Made by a program: the position numbers and the translations under genes. Below, piece after piece: positions 43,955 to 51,828 of a stretch of 64,000 nucleotides of DNA (within the stretch, counting starts at the first letter, position 1; every line of letters starts with the position of its first letter). Origin of the DNA: Williamsia sp. 1138 (lineage in GTDB: Bacteria > Actinomycetota > Actinomycetes > Mycobacteriales > Mycobacteriaceae). Under the pieces are notes generated by a model, which was not told where the DNA came from, made no database searches, and was given only the letters and a program-made list of their open reading frames with translations. The stretch lies in contig NZ_MJEJ02000038.1 of the NCBI RefSeq assembly GCF_002095435.2, positions 62,001 through 126,000 on the forward strand. The letters run 5' to 3'.

Positions 43955-45058
43955 GTGAAGATCGGCATGCTCTTCTCGTTGACCGGCCCGCAGGCCCAGA
44001 TGGAACAGTCGATTCTCGACGGTGCCCTGTTGGCCGTCGATGAGATCAACAGGGATGGCGGAATCCGCGGTCAGGAGCTGTCCCCAGCCATCTACGACGA
44101 TCACTCCGAGGTGTTGTCGAGTGCACGCGGGATCAACCATCTGTGCGAGACCGAGCACGCAAACGTGATCGTCGGTGGCTACACGTCGGCGAGCCGCGTC
44201 GCGATGATTCCCGCCATCCACGCCAACCGGGCACTGTTGATGTATCCGACCTATTTCGAGGGCGAAGAAGCCGATGCCCGAGTCTTCTATTGCGGGGCGG
44301 CCCCCAACCAATACCTTGCCGACTATCTGAGCTGGGTCGCCGACAACCTCGGCCGGCGGGTTTACATCATCGGGTCGGACTACGTGTACCCGCGCGTGCT
44401 GGCCGAGGCCATCGCCCGGCACGGCGCCCACCTCGATGTCGAGACCGTCGGGAGCTGGTACGCCCCACTCGGCGAGACCAACTTTCAGACGGTGCTCGAT
44501 GACATCCGCCGCAGACAACCGTCGGCGATCATCTGCAACCTGGTCGGATTGGACTCGACCACCGCGTTCTACCAACAGTTTCATCGCGCGGGATTCACCG
44601 CCGCGACATTGCCGATCGCTGCCACCGTCACCACCGAAGTCGATCTCGCCCACATGGCGTCGGAGTTGACCGACGGGCATTTCATGACCGGCACCTATTT
44701 TTCCGGGGTCGATTCGGACGTCAACAGCGCATATCGGAAGTCTCTCTTGGAAGTTCGGGGACAACGGTGGTCGCATCCGGCTCAGGTCGGTGCGTACAAC
44801 GCTGTGCATTCGATCCGGATCGCCGCCGAACATTCGAACTCTTTCGATCCGGCCCACCTGTCGGCCGCTCTGCTCGGGGTTCGCTTCGAACGCAATCCCG
44901 AGGGGCTACCGTTCTATTTTCTCAACAATCACTACAGCGCCCACCCGTCGTATGTCGCTCGGGCATCCAATGGCGAATACGATGTCCTCGAGGAGTTCTC
45001 ACCGCGGCTACCCGAGCCCTGGTGGTCCGGAAAACGGTCACTGACCGCTCCCCGGTGA
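43955..45058 (+). CDS. AmiC/UrtA-type ligand-binding protein without signal peptide
   Basis: This 367-aa periplasmic-binding-fold protein begins directly with KIGMLFSLTGPQAQMEQS and has no signal peptide or lipobox. Family features are DEINRDGGIRGQEL, VIVGGYTSASR, and YPTYFEGEEAD. It resembles AmiC, the cytoplasmic amide sensor of the Pseudomonas amidase operon, and urea/amide-binding proteins of ABC systems. No ABC permease or ATPase is near, which supports a sensor role. GTG 43955 is preceded by AGGGGAG. Its 3' end overlaps the convergent PucR gene by 21 bases. The likely ligand is the hydantoin-like substrate. Confidence 0.78.
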   Translation: MKIGMLFSLTGPQAQMEQSILDGALLAVDEINRDGGIRGQELSPAIYDDHSEVLSSARGINHLCETEHANVIVGGYTSASRVAMIPAIHANRALLMYPTYFEGEEADARVFYCGAAPNQYLADYLSWVADNLGRRVYIIGSDYVYPRVLAEAIARHGAHLDVETVGSWYAPLGETNFQTVLDDIRRRQPSAIICNLVGLDSTTAFYQQFHRAGFTAATLPIAATVTTEVDLAHMASELTDGHFMTGTYFSGVDSDVNSAYRKSLLEVRGQRWSHPAQVGAYNAVHSIRIAAEHSNSFDPAHLSAALLGVRFERNPEGLPFYFLNNHYSAHPSYVARASNGEYDVLEEFSPRLPEPWWSGKRSLTAPR

Positions 45059-46546
45059 CTCGCGCAAACACAGCGCCAGGTAGTAGTCCGAACGGTCGGC
45101 CGTGGTGTGTAGTCCGCGACCGGTCAGCCTCTCGATACGTTTGAGCCGGTATCGGAGCGTGTTGATGTGGATCCCCAGTTCCGTGGCGGTGGCGGCCCAT
45201 TGGCAGTCCAATGCCAGAAACGTTCTCAGCGATTCCAGGTAGCTGGTGCCTTTATCGCGATCGTAGGCGATTACCGGCTGCAGCAACGCCCTGTCTAGAA
45301 CCGCTGCCAGTTCGGGCTCAGCGGAGAGCAATGTCGCCGCCAGCGGGACCGCCAGCGGGATCGCGTCCATCTCCGCGACTGCCGATCGGGCATGGCGATC
45401 CGCGAGCTGGCGTGCGTTGATCAGGCCGCGAACCAGGTCGTCGCTGCCTCGGAGAACGCAGGAACTCACCCCCAGTGACAGCGCCTGCTGGTGGCGGAAC
45501 TCGAAGAGGTCCGCAAGAACCATCAATTGATGCTCAAACCCGGTGATTTCGTCCGAACTCCCGAATTCGCCGTCCGCCAGTGTAATCAGCGCATACGCAC
45601 AGTTGCCATATACAGAGGCGACGCAAATTCCGCTGTCGAGCAATCCCAGATCGCGAAGAGCGTCGCCGACAGTCTCTCGTTCCGCGTCCATGTCATCGGG
45701 TAAGACTGCTGCGATTGCCCGCACCCGGCTTCCTGGCGCAAGATCGAATGATTCAACCCATGGATCGAGTGTGGCAGAAGCAACGTTGGCCTCGATCAGT
45801 TCTCGAATCAGCGCGGCTTCGATCTGCCGGCGAGCGGACCGCTTCACCTCGATGGCTTCGGTATGCGTGTTGATTTCGCGGACGAGACCGTCGATGCGAA
45901 GAAGGTTGAGCGCGGAGCGATTCGGATTGGCGATCGCCAGTGTGTGGCCCAATCCGGGTAGATCGACGTTGAGTGTGGTGGCCGCACTCATGCTCTGCTG
46001 TAGTGGCGTGGGATTACGGGCAACGATCTTGATCAATTGAGCGACGTCTACAGGCGTGCTGGACACCACACCGCCCTGCATGACGAGCCAGGCTTGAGTT
46101 CCTGTGTCCGCGGTGAAACTGTCGAGGGCGTTCCGGATGGCATCGAGGTCCGAGGGTCGGGCGGCCCTGGGGTCGATGCCGTTGGCCTGTTGCGTCAGGG
46201 CAGCTCTCAGTTCATCGAAGGTCTTCGACTTCGGCAACAGAAACACTGGTATCGCAGCGTGGACGCATGCCTCCACGAACTCGGGCGGGAGGTTGAGATC
46301 ATCGTTGTTGACGACGACCGCCAGCGCACCAGTCAACTTCAGTTGCGAAGGAATCGCTTCCGGAGATGGGAGAGATGGCCACGTCGTCGAGGGCACGTAG
46401 ACCACGGATCCGTGGACGAGGTCCAATGGGCTTTGTGACGTCATTTCCACAACGCTCGTTATCGTGCGCGACAAAATACTGTCGGCGGCCCCCGGCATGA
46501 GAGATCTGAGTCTGACGCGTGTGACGAAGTCGTCGACCGTAGTCAT
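45038..46546 (-). CDS. PucR/CdaR-family transcriptional regulator
   Basis: This 502-aa protein ends with the PucR C-terminal helix-turn-helix (DCQWAATATELGIHINTLRY, RLKRIERLTGRGL). It has an N-terminal PucR-type sensor region of about 140 residues and a GGDEF-like middle. PucR regulators govern purine, allantoin, proline and related nitrogen catabolism. It lies on the minus strand between HyuC and the AmiC-like gene and is the likely activator of the hyu genes. The last 21 bases overlap the AmiC-like gene end to end. Confidence 0.85.
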   Translation of the reverse strand: MTTVDDFVTRVRLRSLMPGAADSILSRTITSVVEMTSQSPLDLVHGSVVYVPSTTWPSLPSPEAIPSQLKLTGALAVVVNNDDLNLPPEFVEACVHAAIPVFLLPKSKTFDELRAALTQQANGIDPRAARPSDLDAIRNALDSFTADTGTQAWLVMQGGVVSSTPVDVAQLIKIVARNPTPLQQSMSAATTLNVDLPGLGHTLAIANPNRSALNLLRIDGLVREINTHTEAIEVKRSARRQIEAALIRELIEANVASATLDPWVESFDLAPGSRVRAIAAVLPDDMDAERETVGDALRDLGLLDSGICVASVYGNCAYALITLADGEFGSSDEITGFEHQLMVLADLFEFRHQQALSLGVSSCVLRGSDDLVRGLINARQLADRHARSAVAEMDAIPLAVPLAATLLSAEPELAAVLDRALLQPVIAYDRDKGTSYLESLRTFLALDCQWAATATELGIHINTLRYRLKRIERLTGRGLHTTADRSDYYLALCLRESPGSGQ

Positions 46547-46596
46547 GCGACTCCTTACGGTCTCGGGCGGTCACCGAGGCTGGCTCCTACACGAAT

Positions 46597-46694
46597 TGGG
46601 CGCGACGCCCAGTGGTGACTCACGGGTGCGTCTCTCGTCTCCAAGGGTAGCGGGACGTGGGCGAGCCCATCGGCCTCCCCGCCCCGTGAGTCAC
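46597..46694. repeat. Structured intergenic element with long inverted repeats
   Basis: GTGACTCACGGG at 46615-46626 and CCCGTGAGTCAC at 46683-46694 are a perfect 12-base inverted repeat 56 bases apart. Next to it, TGGGCG-CGA-CGCCCA at 46597-46611 is a perfect six-pair hairpin. The element lies in the 363-base gap between the PucR start and the HyuC stop, so on the minus strand it could be a terminator for HyuC or part of the PucR leader. No gene is seen in the gap. Confidence 0.6.
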
Positions 46695-46909
46695 TCTGCG
46701 AAGTTGCGGTCAGGGTTGTCTCTGGCACCAGGGGCAGGTTAGCTGCATCACTTATCCATTCGTCGTCTCAGAGACGGCCTCGACCCTATTGAGCCGCGGT
46801 GTCGCAGCGTACCGACCTGGCCTGACGCGCGCACCCGGCGATGGCTTGGGGAGTGGGACGATAGTCGGACGCGCCCCGAGGGTGGGTCTCGGATTGCGGG
46901 GTGCGATCG

Positions 46910-48145
46910 TCACTGATCACGTTGCCCGGAGACCCAGTCTGCCATCACATCTGCCAGTGCCTCGGCCCCTCGATGGCAGTCCGCGGCGTCAGCAAATTCG
47001 AGGGGTGAGTGCGAGACCCCTGTCGGGTTGCGGACGAACAGCATCGCGGTGGGAACCTTGGCCGAGAGTATGCCGGCGTCGTGTCCGGCTGCGGTCGGGA
47101 GGACCGGGATCTCGCCGAGGTGGCCGAGCGCGGTTTGGAGTCGTTGTCGGGTGTCGGCGGGGAATTCGACGATCGGCGTGACGGATTCGGCTTCGATGGC
47201 CAGTCCGATGCCGTCGGTCTCGGCGTACTTGCGGGCCTCGGCCGAGATCTGGTCCACCATCGCGGTCAGCGTCGCCTCGTCTGCGGCACGGGCATCGAGC
47301 CAGGCCAGCACTTCCGATGGGATCGCGTTGGCGCCGTTGGGTAGAACCCGAACCTTGCCGAAGGTGGCGACGGCGTCGTGCAGTGTCGCGGCGCCACGTG
47401 CGGTGTGGACCGACGACGCGAACGCAAGCATCGGATCTCGGCGGTCGACCAGACGGGTGGCACCGGCATGATTGGCCTCGCCGGTGAAGCTGAACAGCCA
47501 CCGGCCGTGCGGCCAGATCGACGATGCGACTGCGATCGGCTGATCGACGAGATCGAGTCCGCGACCCTGCTCGACGTGCAGTTCGACGTACACCCCGACG
47601 CGATCGGTCAGGGTCGGGTCGGTACCGATGTGCGAGGGGTTTCGCCCGGACCGGGTCAGGGCCTCGGCCAAGGTGATCCCGTCGGCGTCGCGAAGTCCCC
47701 GTGCGCGCTCAGGTGTCAGGGCGCCGGTGGTCAGCTGCGACCCCACACACGCCACACCGAACCGCGCACCTTCCTCATCCGAGAACGCCGTCACAGCAAT
47801 CGGTTTAACCGGCACCACTCCGCGCGCCCGCAGGATGTCGACGGCGATGAACGACGACACCACTCCGAGCGGTCCGTCGTAGGCGCCGCCGTCGGGCACC
47901 GAATCGAGGTGGGAGCCGGTGACGAATGCGTCGGTCGGGTCGCCCTCCCAGCCGTCCGGCATCCACCATGCCCACACGTTGCCGTTGCGGTCTTCGTCGA
48001 CGGACATGCCGCGGTCGGTGGCGGCGCCGGTGAACCATTCGCGCAACGTCATGTCGGCGTCGTTCCAGGCGAAGCGGCGGTAACCGCCGGTCGTGGCCCG
48101 GCCGACGTCGAGGATCGACGCCCACATGGAGTCGAACGAGGTCAT
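46910..48145 (-). CDS. hyuC: M20-family N-carbamoyl-amino-acid hydrolase / allantoate amidohydrolase
   Basis: This 411-aa dimetal hydrolase has GSHLDSVPDGGAYDGPLGV, the catalytic pair in AFSDEEGARFG, ELHVEQG, a dimerisation-domain GANAIPSEV, and the late metal His in AAGHDAGIL. Such enzymes hydrolyse N-carbamoyl-L-amino acids, allantoate or ureidoglycolate, releasing ammonia and CO2. AAGGA precedes ATG 48145, 15 bases after the XRE-cupin gene, so it is the tail of the methylamine operon. It could finish N-methylhydantoin breakdown (N-carbamoylsarcosine to sarcosine). Allantoate specificity is the main alternative. Confidence 0.8.
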   Translation of the reverse strand: MTSFDSMWASILDVGRATTGGYRRFAWNDADMTLREWFTGAATDRGMSVDEDRNGNVWAWWMPDGWEGDPTDAFVTGSHLDSVPDGGAYDGPLGVVSSFIAVDILRARGVVPVKPIAVTAFSDEEGARFGVACVGSQLTTGALTPERARGLRDADGITLAEALTRSGRNPSHIGTDPTLTDRVGVYVELHVEQGRGLDLVDQPIAVASSIWPHGRWLFSFTGEANHAGATRLVDRRDPMLAFASSVHTARGAATLHDAVATFGKVRVLPNGANAIPSEVLAWLDARAADEATLTAMVDQISAEARKYAETDGIGLAIEAESVTPIVEFPADTRQRLQTALGHLGEIPVLPTAAGHDAGILSAKVPTAMLFVRNPTGVSHSPLEFADAADCHRGAEALADVMADWVSGQRDQ

Positions 48146-48160
48146 GTCAGTTCCTTACGG

Positions 48161-48817
48161 TCATTCCGAGTAGTTGTCGGGGTAGGCGGTCACGGCGAGA
48201 AACCGGATGGGCAGTCGGGTGAGTGCGATGGGCCCGTGGACGCCTTCACCGTCGAGCAGCAACGAGTCACCGGCCTGCAAGGTGTACTCCGAATTGTCGT
48301 GGCCGTAGACCATCTCGCCCTCGAGCATGTGGAGCAGTTCGGTTCCCGGATGCTGGAAGCGCGGTGTGGATGTCGTCTTCTCGCGCAGTGTCACGACGAC
48401 GGCTTCCAGCCGCCGATGTTGTCCGCGCAACGCCCCGAGCAGTTCGTAATGATGTCCGGAGCGCGTCCCGCGGCCGACGATCTCGGCGCCGGTCCCGGCC
48501 CGCGTGAACACCGACTCACGCTGGGTCTTGTCGCCGCGGAACAGGGAGGTGACCGGGACATCCAGCGCAGCCGCCAATTTCGACAACGTCGCCAGACTGC
48601 AGGACGTCTGCGCATTCTCGATCTTCGACAGCATCGACTTGGAGATCCCGGTGACTGTCGCCATCTCGCTGACCGAGAGGCCGGCGCTGATCCGCAACCG
48701 TCGGGTCTGTGACCCGATCAGCACTTCGAGCGGACCGGCGCCGGCGTCGTCGAAGACCTCGCGCGGAGTCGTGTCCTCCACGACTGCCGGCGAGAAGGCG
48801 GACTCGGGCAGGCTCAC
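48161..48817 (-). CDS. XRE-family regulator with cupin domain (copy 1)
   Basis: This 218-aa protein has an XRE helix-turn-helix at about residues 30-90 (RISAGLSVSEMATVTGISKS, MLSKIENAQTSCSL) and a C-terminal cupin (FQHPGTELLHMLEGEMVYGH, GDSLLLDGEGVHGP). Such regulators bind a small ligand in the cupin. It is closely similar along its length to the gene at 59246-59908. GTG 48817 overlaps the MgsC-like stop as GTGA, giving coupling. It likely governs the methylamine operon. Confidence 0.85.
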   Translation of the reverse strand: MSLPESAFSPAVVEDTTPREVFDDAGAGPLEVLIGSQTRRLRISAGLSVSEMATVTGISKSMLSKIENAQTSCSLATLSKLAAALDVPVTSLFRGDKTQRESVFTRAGTGAEIVGRGTRSGHHYELLGALRGQHRRLEAVVVTLREKTTSTPRFQHPGTELLHMLEGEMVYGHDNSEYTLQAGDSLLLDGEGVHGPIALTRLPIRFLAVTAYPDNYSE

Positions 48818-50157
48818 ATCTTCCCGGGGATCCAGGTGGTCCCCGCCAGCGGTACGCGGGCCATCGCCGACGACTCGACGGTCAGGGCCACCAGGTCCTC
48901 GGGCTCGAGGTTCCGCAGATGCGACTTGCCGCACGCGCGAGCCAGGGTCTGCGCTTCCATGGTGAGGACCCGCAGGTAGTTCGCGAGACGGCGGCCACCC
49001 TCGACCGGATCGAGATTCTTCGACAGTTCCGGATCCTGAGTGGTGATCCCGGCAGGATCGCGACCGGCCTGGAAGTCGTCGTAGAAACCGGCGTCACTGC
49101 CGAGCTCCTGATACTGCTTCGCATACCGAGGGTTGTTGTCACCCAAAGCGATGAGCGCCGCAGTACCTATCGCGACGGCGTCGGCACCCAGGGCCATGGC
49201 CTTGGCCACGTCGGCGCCCGAACGGATCCCGCCGGAGACGATCAGCTGGACTGATCCACTTTCTCCCCTCGCTCCGCTCGACCCGCGATGCTGGCCCATC
49301 TCCTGCAGTGCCTGCACCGCTTGCGGGATCGCGGCCAGGGTCGGGATGCCCACGTGTTCGATGAACACGTCCTGGGTGGCGGCGGTGCCACCCTGCATAC
49401 CGTCGACCACCACGACGTCGGCGCCGGCCTTCACCGCGAGCTTCACGTCGTAGTAGGTACGGGTGGCCCCGACCTTGACGTAGATCGGCTTCTCCCAGTT
49501 GGTGATCTCACGCAGCTCGATGATCTTGATCGCGAGATCGTCCGGTCCGGTCCAGTCCGGATGGCGGCACGCGGACCGCTGGTCGACGCCCATCGGCAGC
49601 GTCCGCATACCGGCCACGCGTTCGGTGATCTTCTGGCCCAGCAGCATTCCGCCGCCGCCGGGTTTGGCGCCCTGTCCGAGAACGATCTCGATGGCGTCGG
49701 CCTTGCGCAGGTCGTCGGGGTTCATGCCGTACCGCGACGGAAGGTACTGGTACACCAGGTTCTTCGACTGGCCGCGTTCTTCTCCGGTCATGCCGCCGTC
49801 ACCGGTGGTCGTCGACGTTCCGACTTCACTGGCACCGCGTCCGAGAGCCTCTTTGGCCTGCCCGGACAGCGCACCGAAGCTCATGCCCGCGATGGTGATC
49901 GGGATGTCCAGGTGCAGCGGGAACTTCGCGTTGCGGTCACCGAGGACGACGTCGGTGTCGCACTTCTCCCGGTAGCCCTCGAGCGGGTACCGCGACATGG
50001 ATGCGCCGAGGAACAGCAGGTCGTCGAAGTGGGGGAGTTTTCGTTTGGCGCCCCAGCCACGGATGTCGTAGATCCCGGTGTCGGCGGCGCGCTGGATCTC
50101 GGCGATGACGCCGCGATCGAAGGTCGCCGATTCACGCAGGGTCGGGTTGTAGGTCAT
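48814..50157 (-). CDS. mgsC: FMN-binding glutamate-synthase-like subunit (MgsC-like)
   Basis: This 447-aa protein matches the FMN/Fe-S barrel of glutamate synthase as a stand-alone subunit: DDLLFLGASMSRYPLEGY, IAGMSFGALSGQAKEALGRG, GDGGMTGEERG, QGAKPGGGGML, and VDGMQGGTAAT. With the amidotransferase and GXGXG subunits it forms N-methylglutamate synthase, which converts methylamine (or gamma-glutamylmethylamide) plus 2-oxoglutarate to N-methylglutamate. AGGAG eight bases before ATG 50157 decides this over ATG 50163. The assignment depends on the neighbours; a genuine small glutamate synthase is the alternative. Confidence 0.8.
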   Translation of the reverse strand: MTYNPTLRESATFDRGVIAEIQRAADTGIYDIRGWGAKRKLPHFDDLLFLGASMSRYPLEGYREKCDTDVVLGDRNAKFPLHLDIPITIAGMSFGALSGQAKEALGRGASEVGTSTTTGDGGMTGEERGQSKNLVYQYLPSRYGMNPDDLRKADAIEIVLGQGAKPGGGGMLLGQKITERVAGMRTLPMGVDQRSACRHPDWTGPDDLAIKIIELREITNWEKPIYVKVGATRTYYDVKLAVKAGADVVVVDGMQGGTAATQDVFIEHVGIPTLAAIPQAVQALQEMGQHRGSSGARGESGSVQLIVSGGIRSGADVAKAMALGADAVAIGTAALIALGDNNPRYAKQYQELGSDAGFYDDFQAGRDPAGITTQDPELSKNLDPVEGGRRLANYLRVLTMEAQTLARACGKSHLRNLEPEDLVALTVESSAMARVPLAGTTWIPGKM

Positions 50158-50184
50158 GGTCATCGCTCCTAATACGCCGGGATG

Positions 50185-50913
50185 TCAGTACGACGAGGCG
50201 TTGTCGACGTGGAAGTTGTAGAGCTGCCGGGCGGAGCCGTAGCGGGTGAAGTCGGTGGGATCGGCGTCGATGCCGGCGGTGGCCAGCAGGTCGGCGAGCT
50301 CGGCCAGGTGTTCGTCGTGCATCTGTTTCTTGATGCAGTCGGCGCCGAGGGAGGCGACGGTGCCGCGGACGTAGATCTTGGCCTCGTAGAGCGAATCACC
50401 TAGGGCTTCGCCGGCATCGCCGCAGACGACGAGACGTCCGGCTTGGCCCATGAAAGCGCTCATGTGTCCGATGTTGCCGCCGACGACGATGTCGACGCCC
50501 TTCATCGAGATCCCGCAGCGTGCAGCGGCATTGCCCTCGATGACGAGGAGTCCGCCGTGGGCGGTGGCGCCGGCCGACTGTGACGCATCGCCGGTGACGT
50601 GGACGCGTCCCGACATCATGTTTTCGGCCAGCCCGACACCGGCGTTGCCGTTGATCGTGACCGTGGCCTGCTGGTTCATGCCGGCGCAGTAGTAGCCGAC
50701 GTGCCCGTCGATGGTGACGTCGATGTCCTTGTCGAGGCCGCAGGCCAGGGCGTGTGCACCCTGGGGGGCGGTGATGACGGACGCTTGAGGCGCCGACGCC
50801 GATTGCAGCGTCTCGTTGACGGCGCGGACGGTGGTCGTGTGAAGATCGAAGGTTGCGGTCTCGGTGGTGTCGTTCACCGGGTTGATCGCGGTCTCGGTCA
50901 CTGACGGTGCCAT
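50185..50913 (-). CDS. mgsB: GXGXG-domain glutamate-synthase-like subunit (MgsB-like)
   Basis: This 242-aa protein is a right-handed beta-helix GXGXG domain, as at the C-terminus of glutamate synthase: DGHVGYYCAGMNQQATVTIN, GNAGVGLAENMMSGRV, GGNIGHMSAFMGQ, GDAGEALGDSLYEAK. It is a structural and channel-forming partner of the MgsA and MgsC subunits. ATG 50913 lies inside the end of mgsA (16-base overlap) with GAGG before it. Confidence 0.82.
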   Translation of the reverse strand: MAPSVTETAINPVNDTTETATFDLHTTTVRAVNETLQSASAPQASVITAPQGAHALACGLDKDIDVTIDGHVGYYCAGMNQQATVTINGNAGVGLAENMMSGRVHVTGDASQSAGATAHGGLLVIEGNAAARCGISMKGVDIVVGGNIGHMSAFMGQAGRLVVCGDAGEALGDSLYEAKIYVRGTVASLGADCIKKQMHDEHLAELADLLATAGIDADPTDFTRYGSARQLYNFHVDNASSY

Positions 50914-51797
50914 ACGTACACCTCTTCTGGTTCGGGTTCGAAGATGCGGGCGGTTTCGACGCCGGGCAGTCCTGCCAGCGCACGGTATTCGGAAGCCATC
51001 GCGACCCAGCGGTCGGTTTCGGCGATGACGGCGGGCTTGCACGAGATGGGGTCGCGGACCACGGCGAACGAATCCTTGTTCGACACCAGCAGCGTGTAGA
51101 AGCCGTCGAAGGTCTCGTTGAGCATCAGCAGCGACTTCTCGAGATCGACACCCTCGGACAGTTGCTTGGCGATGAACCGCGCGCCGACCTCGGTGTCGTT
51201 CTGGCTGTCGAAGACGACGCCGCCCCGCTCGAGTTCATGCTTGATGCTCATGTGGTTGGAGAAGGAACCGTTGTGTACGAGGCACTGATCGGTGCCGACG
51301 GAAAACGGGTGTGAACCCTCCGCGGTGACGGCCGATTCGGTCGCCATCCGGGTGTGGGCGACACCCTGCCAGCCCGAGGCGTTCGGCAGGCCGAAGCGGT
51401 GCGCGAGCTCGGTCGGGTTGCCCATTCCCTTGAGCACGGTGACCTCGCTGCCGAATCCGATGATCCGGGCTGCCGGTGCGACACCGCGGACGGCAGCGAC
51501 GAGCTCGTCCGACGGCACCGCCGCATGCAGGACGGTGGTCGGATCGAGGTCGAGGACCGTCGCCTCGACACCGAGCGCAGAGGTCAGCGCCGCCGCCAGT
51601 TCTGGTGTAGACAGCGGGTTCTCGAGGAGGGAGACGGTGGCGTGGCCCTCCGGAGACCACGTGGGGTCGCCGTAGATGGACATGCCGGCCGAGTCGGGTC
51701 CGCGGTCGCACATCTGGTCGAGCATGCCGGTCAGCAGCGCGCCCAGTTCGGGATACAGTGCCCGGTCACGTAGGTGCAAACCCACGATTCCACACAT
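50898..51797 (-). CDS. mgsA: Class II glutamine amidotransferase subunit (MgsA-like)
   Basis: This 299-aa protein starts MCGIVGLHLRD; after Met removal Cys2 is the N-terminal nucleophile. VAHTRMATESA and CLVHNGSFSNHMSI are the glutaminase-domain motifs. In the N-methylglutamate pathway it would release methylamine from gamma-glutamylmethylamide for transfer by MgsB/C. AGGAG precedes the ATG. It lies between the GMAS-like gene and mgsB, the usual order in methylamine clusters. Confidence 0.82.
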   Translation of the reverse strand: MCGIVGLHLRDRALYPELGALLTGMLDQMCDRGPDSAGMSIYGDPTWSPEGHATVSLLENPLSTPELAAALTSALGVEATVLDLDPTTVLHAAVPSDELVAAVRGVAPAARIIGFGSEVTVLKGMGNPTELAHRFGLPNASGWQGVAHTRMATESAVTAEGSHPFSVGTDQCLVHNGSFSNHMSIKHELERGGVVFDSQNDTEVGARFIAKQLSEGVDLEKSLLMLNETFDGFYTLLVSNKDSFAVVRDPISCKPAVIAETDRWVAMASEYRALAGLPGVETARIFEPEPEEVYVWHRQ

Positions 51798-51828
51798 GTG
51801 AAACTCCTGTTCTTGATGGTTTGGAAGG

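Noticed and set aside
46600-46700. A guanidine or other known riboswitch upstream of the PucR gene
   Set aside because: Hairpins are present but none of the conserved blocks of known riboswitch classes that I can recall was seen.
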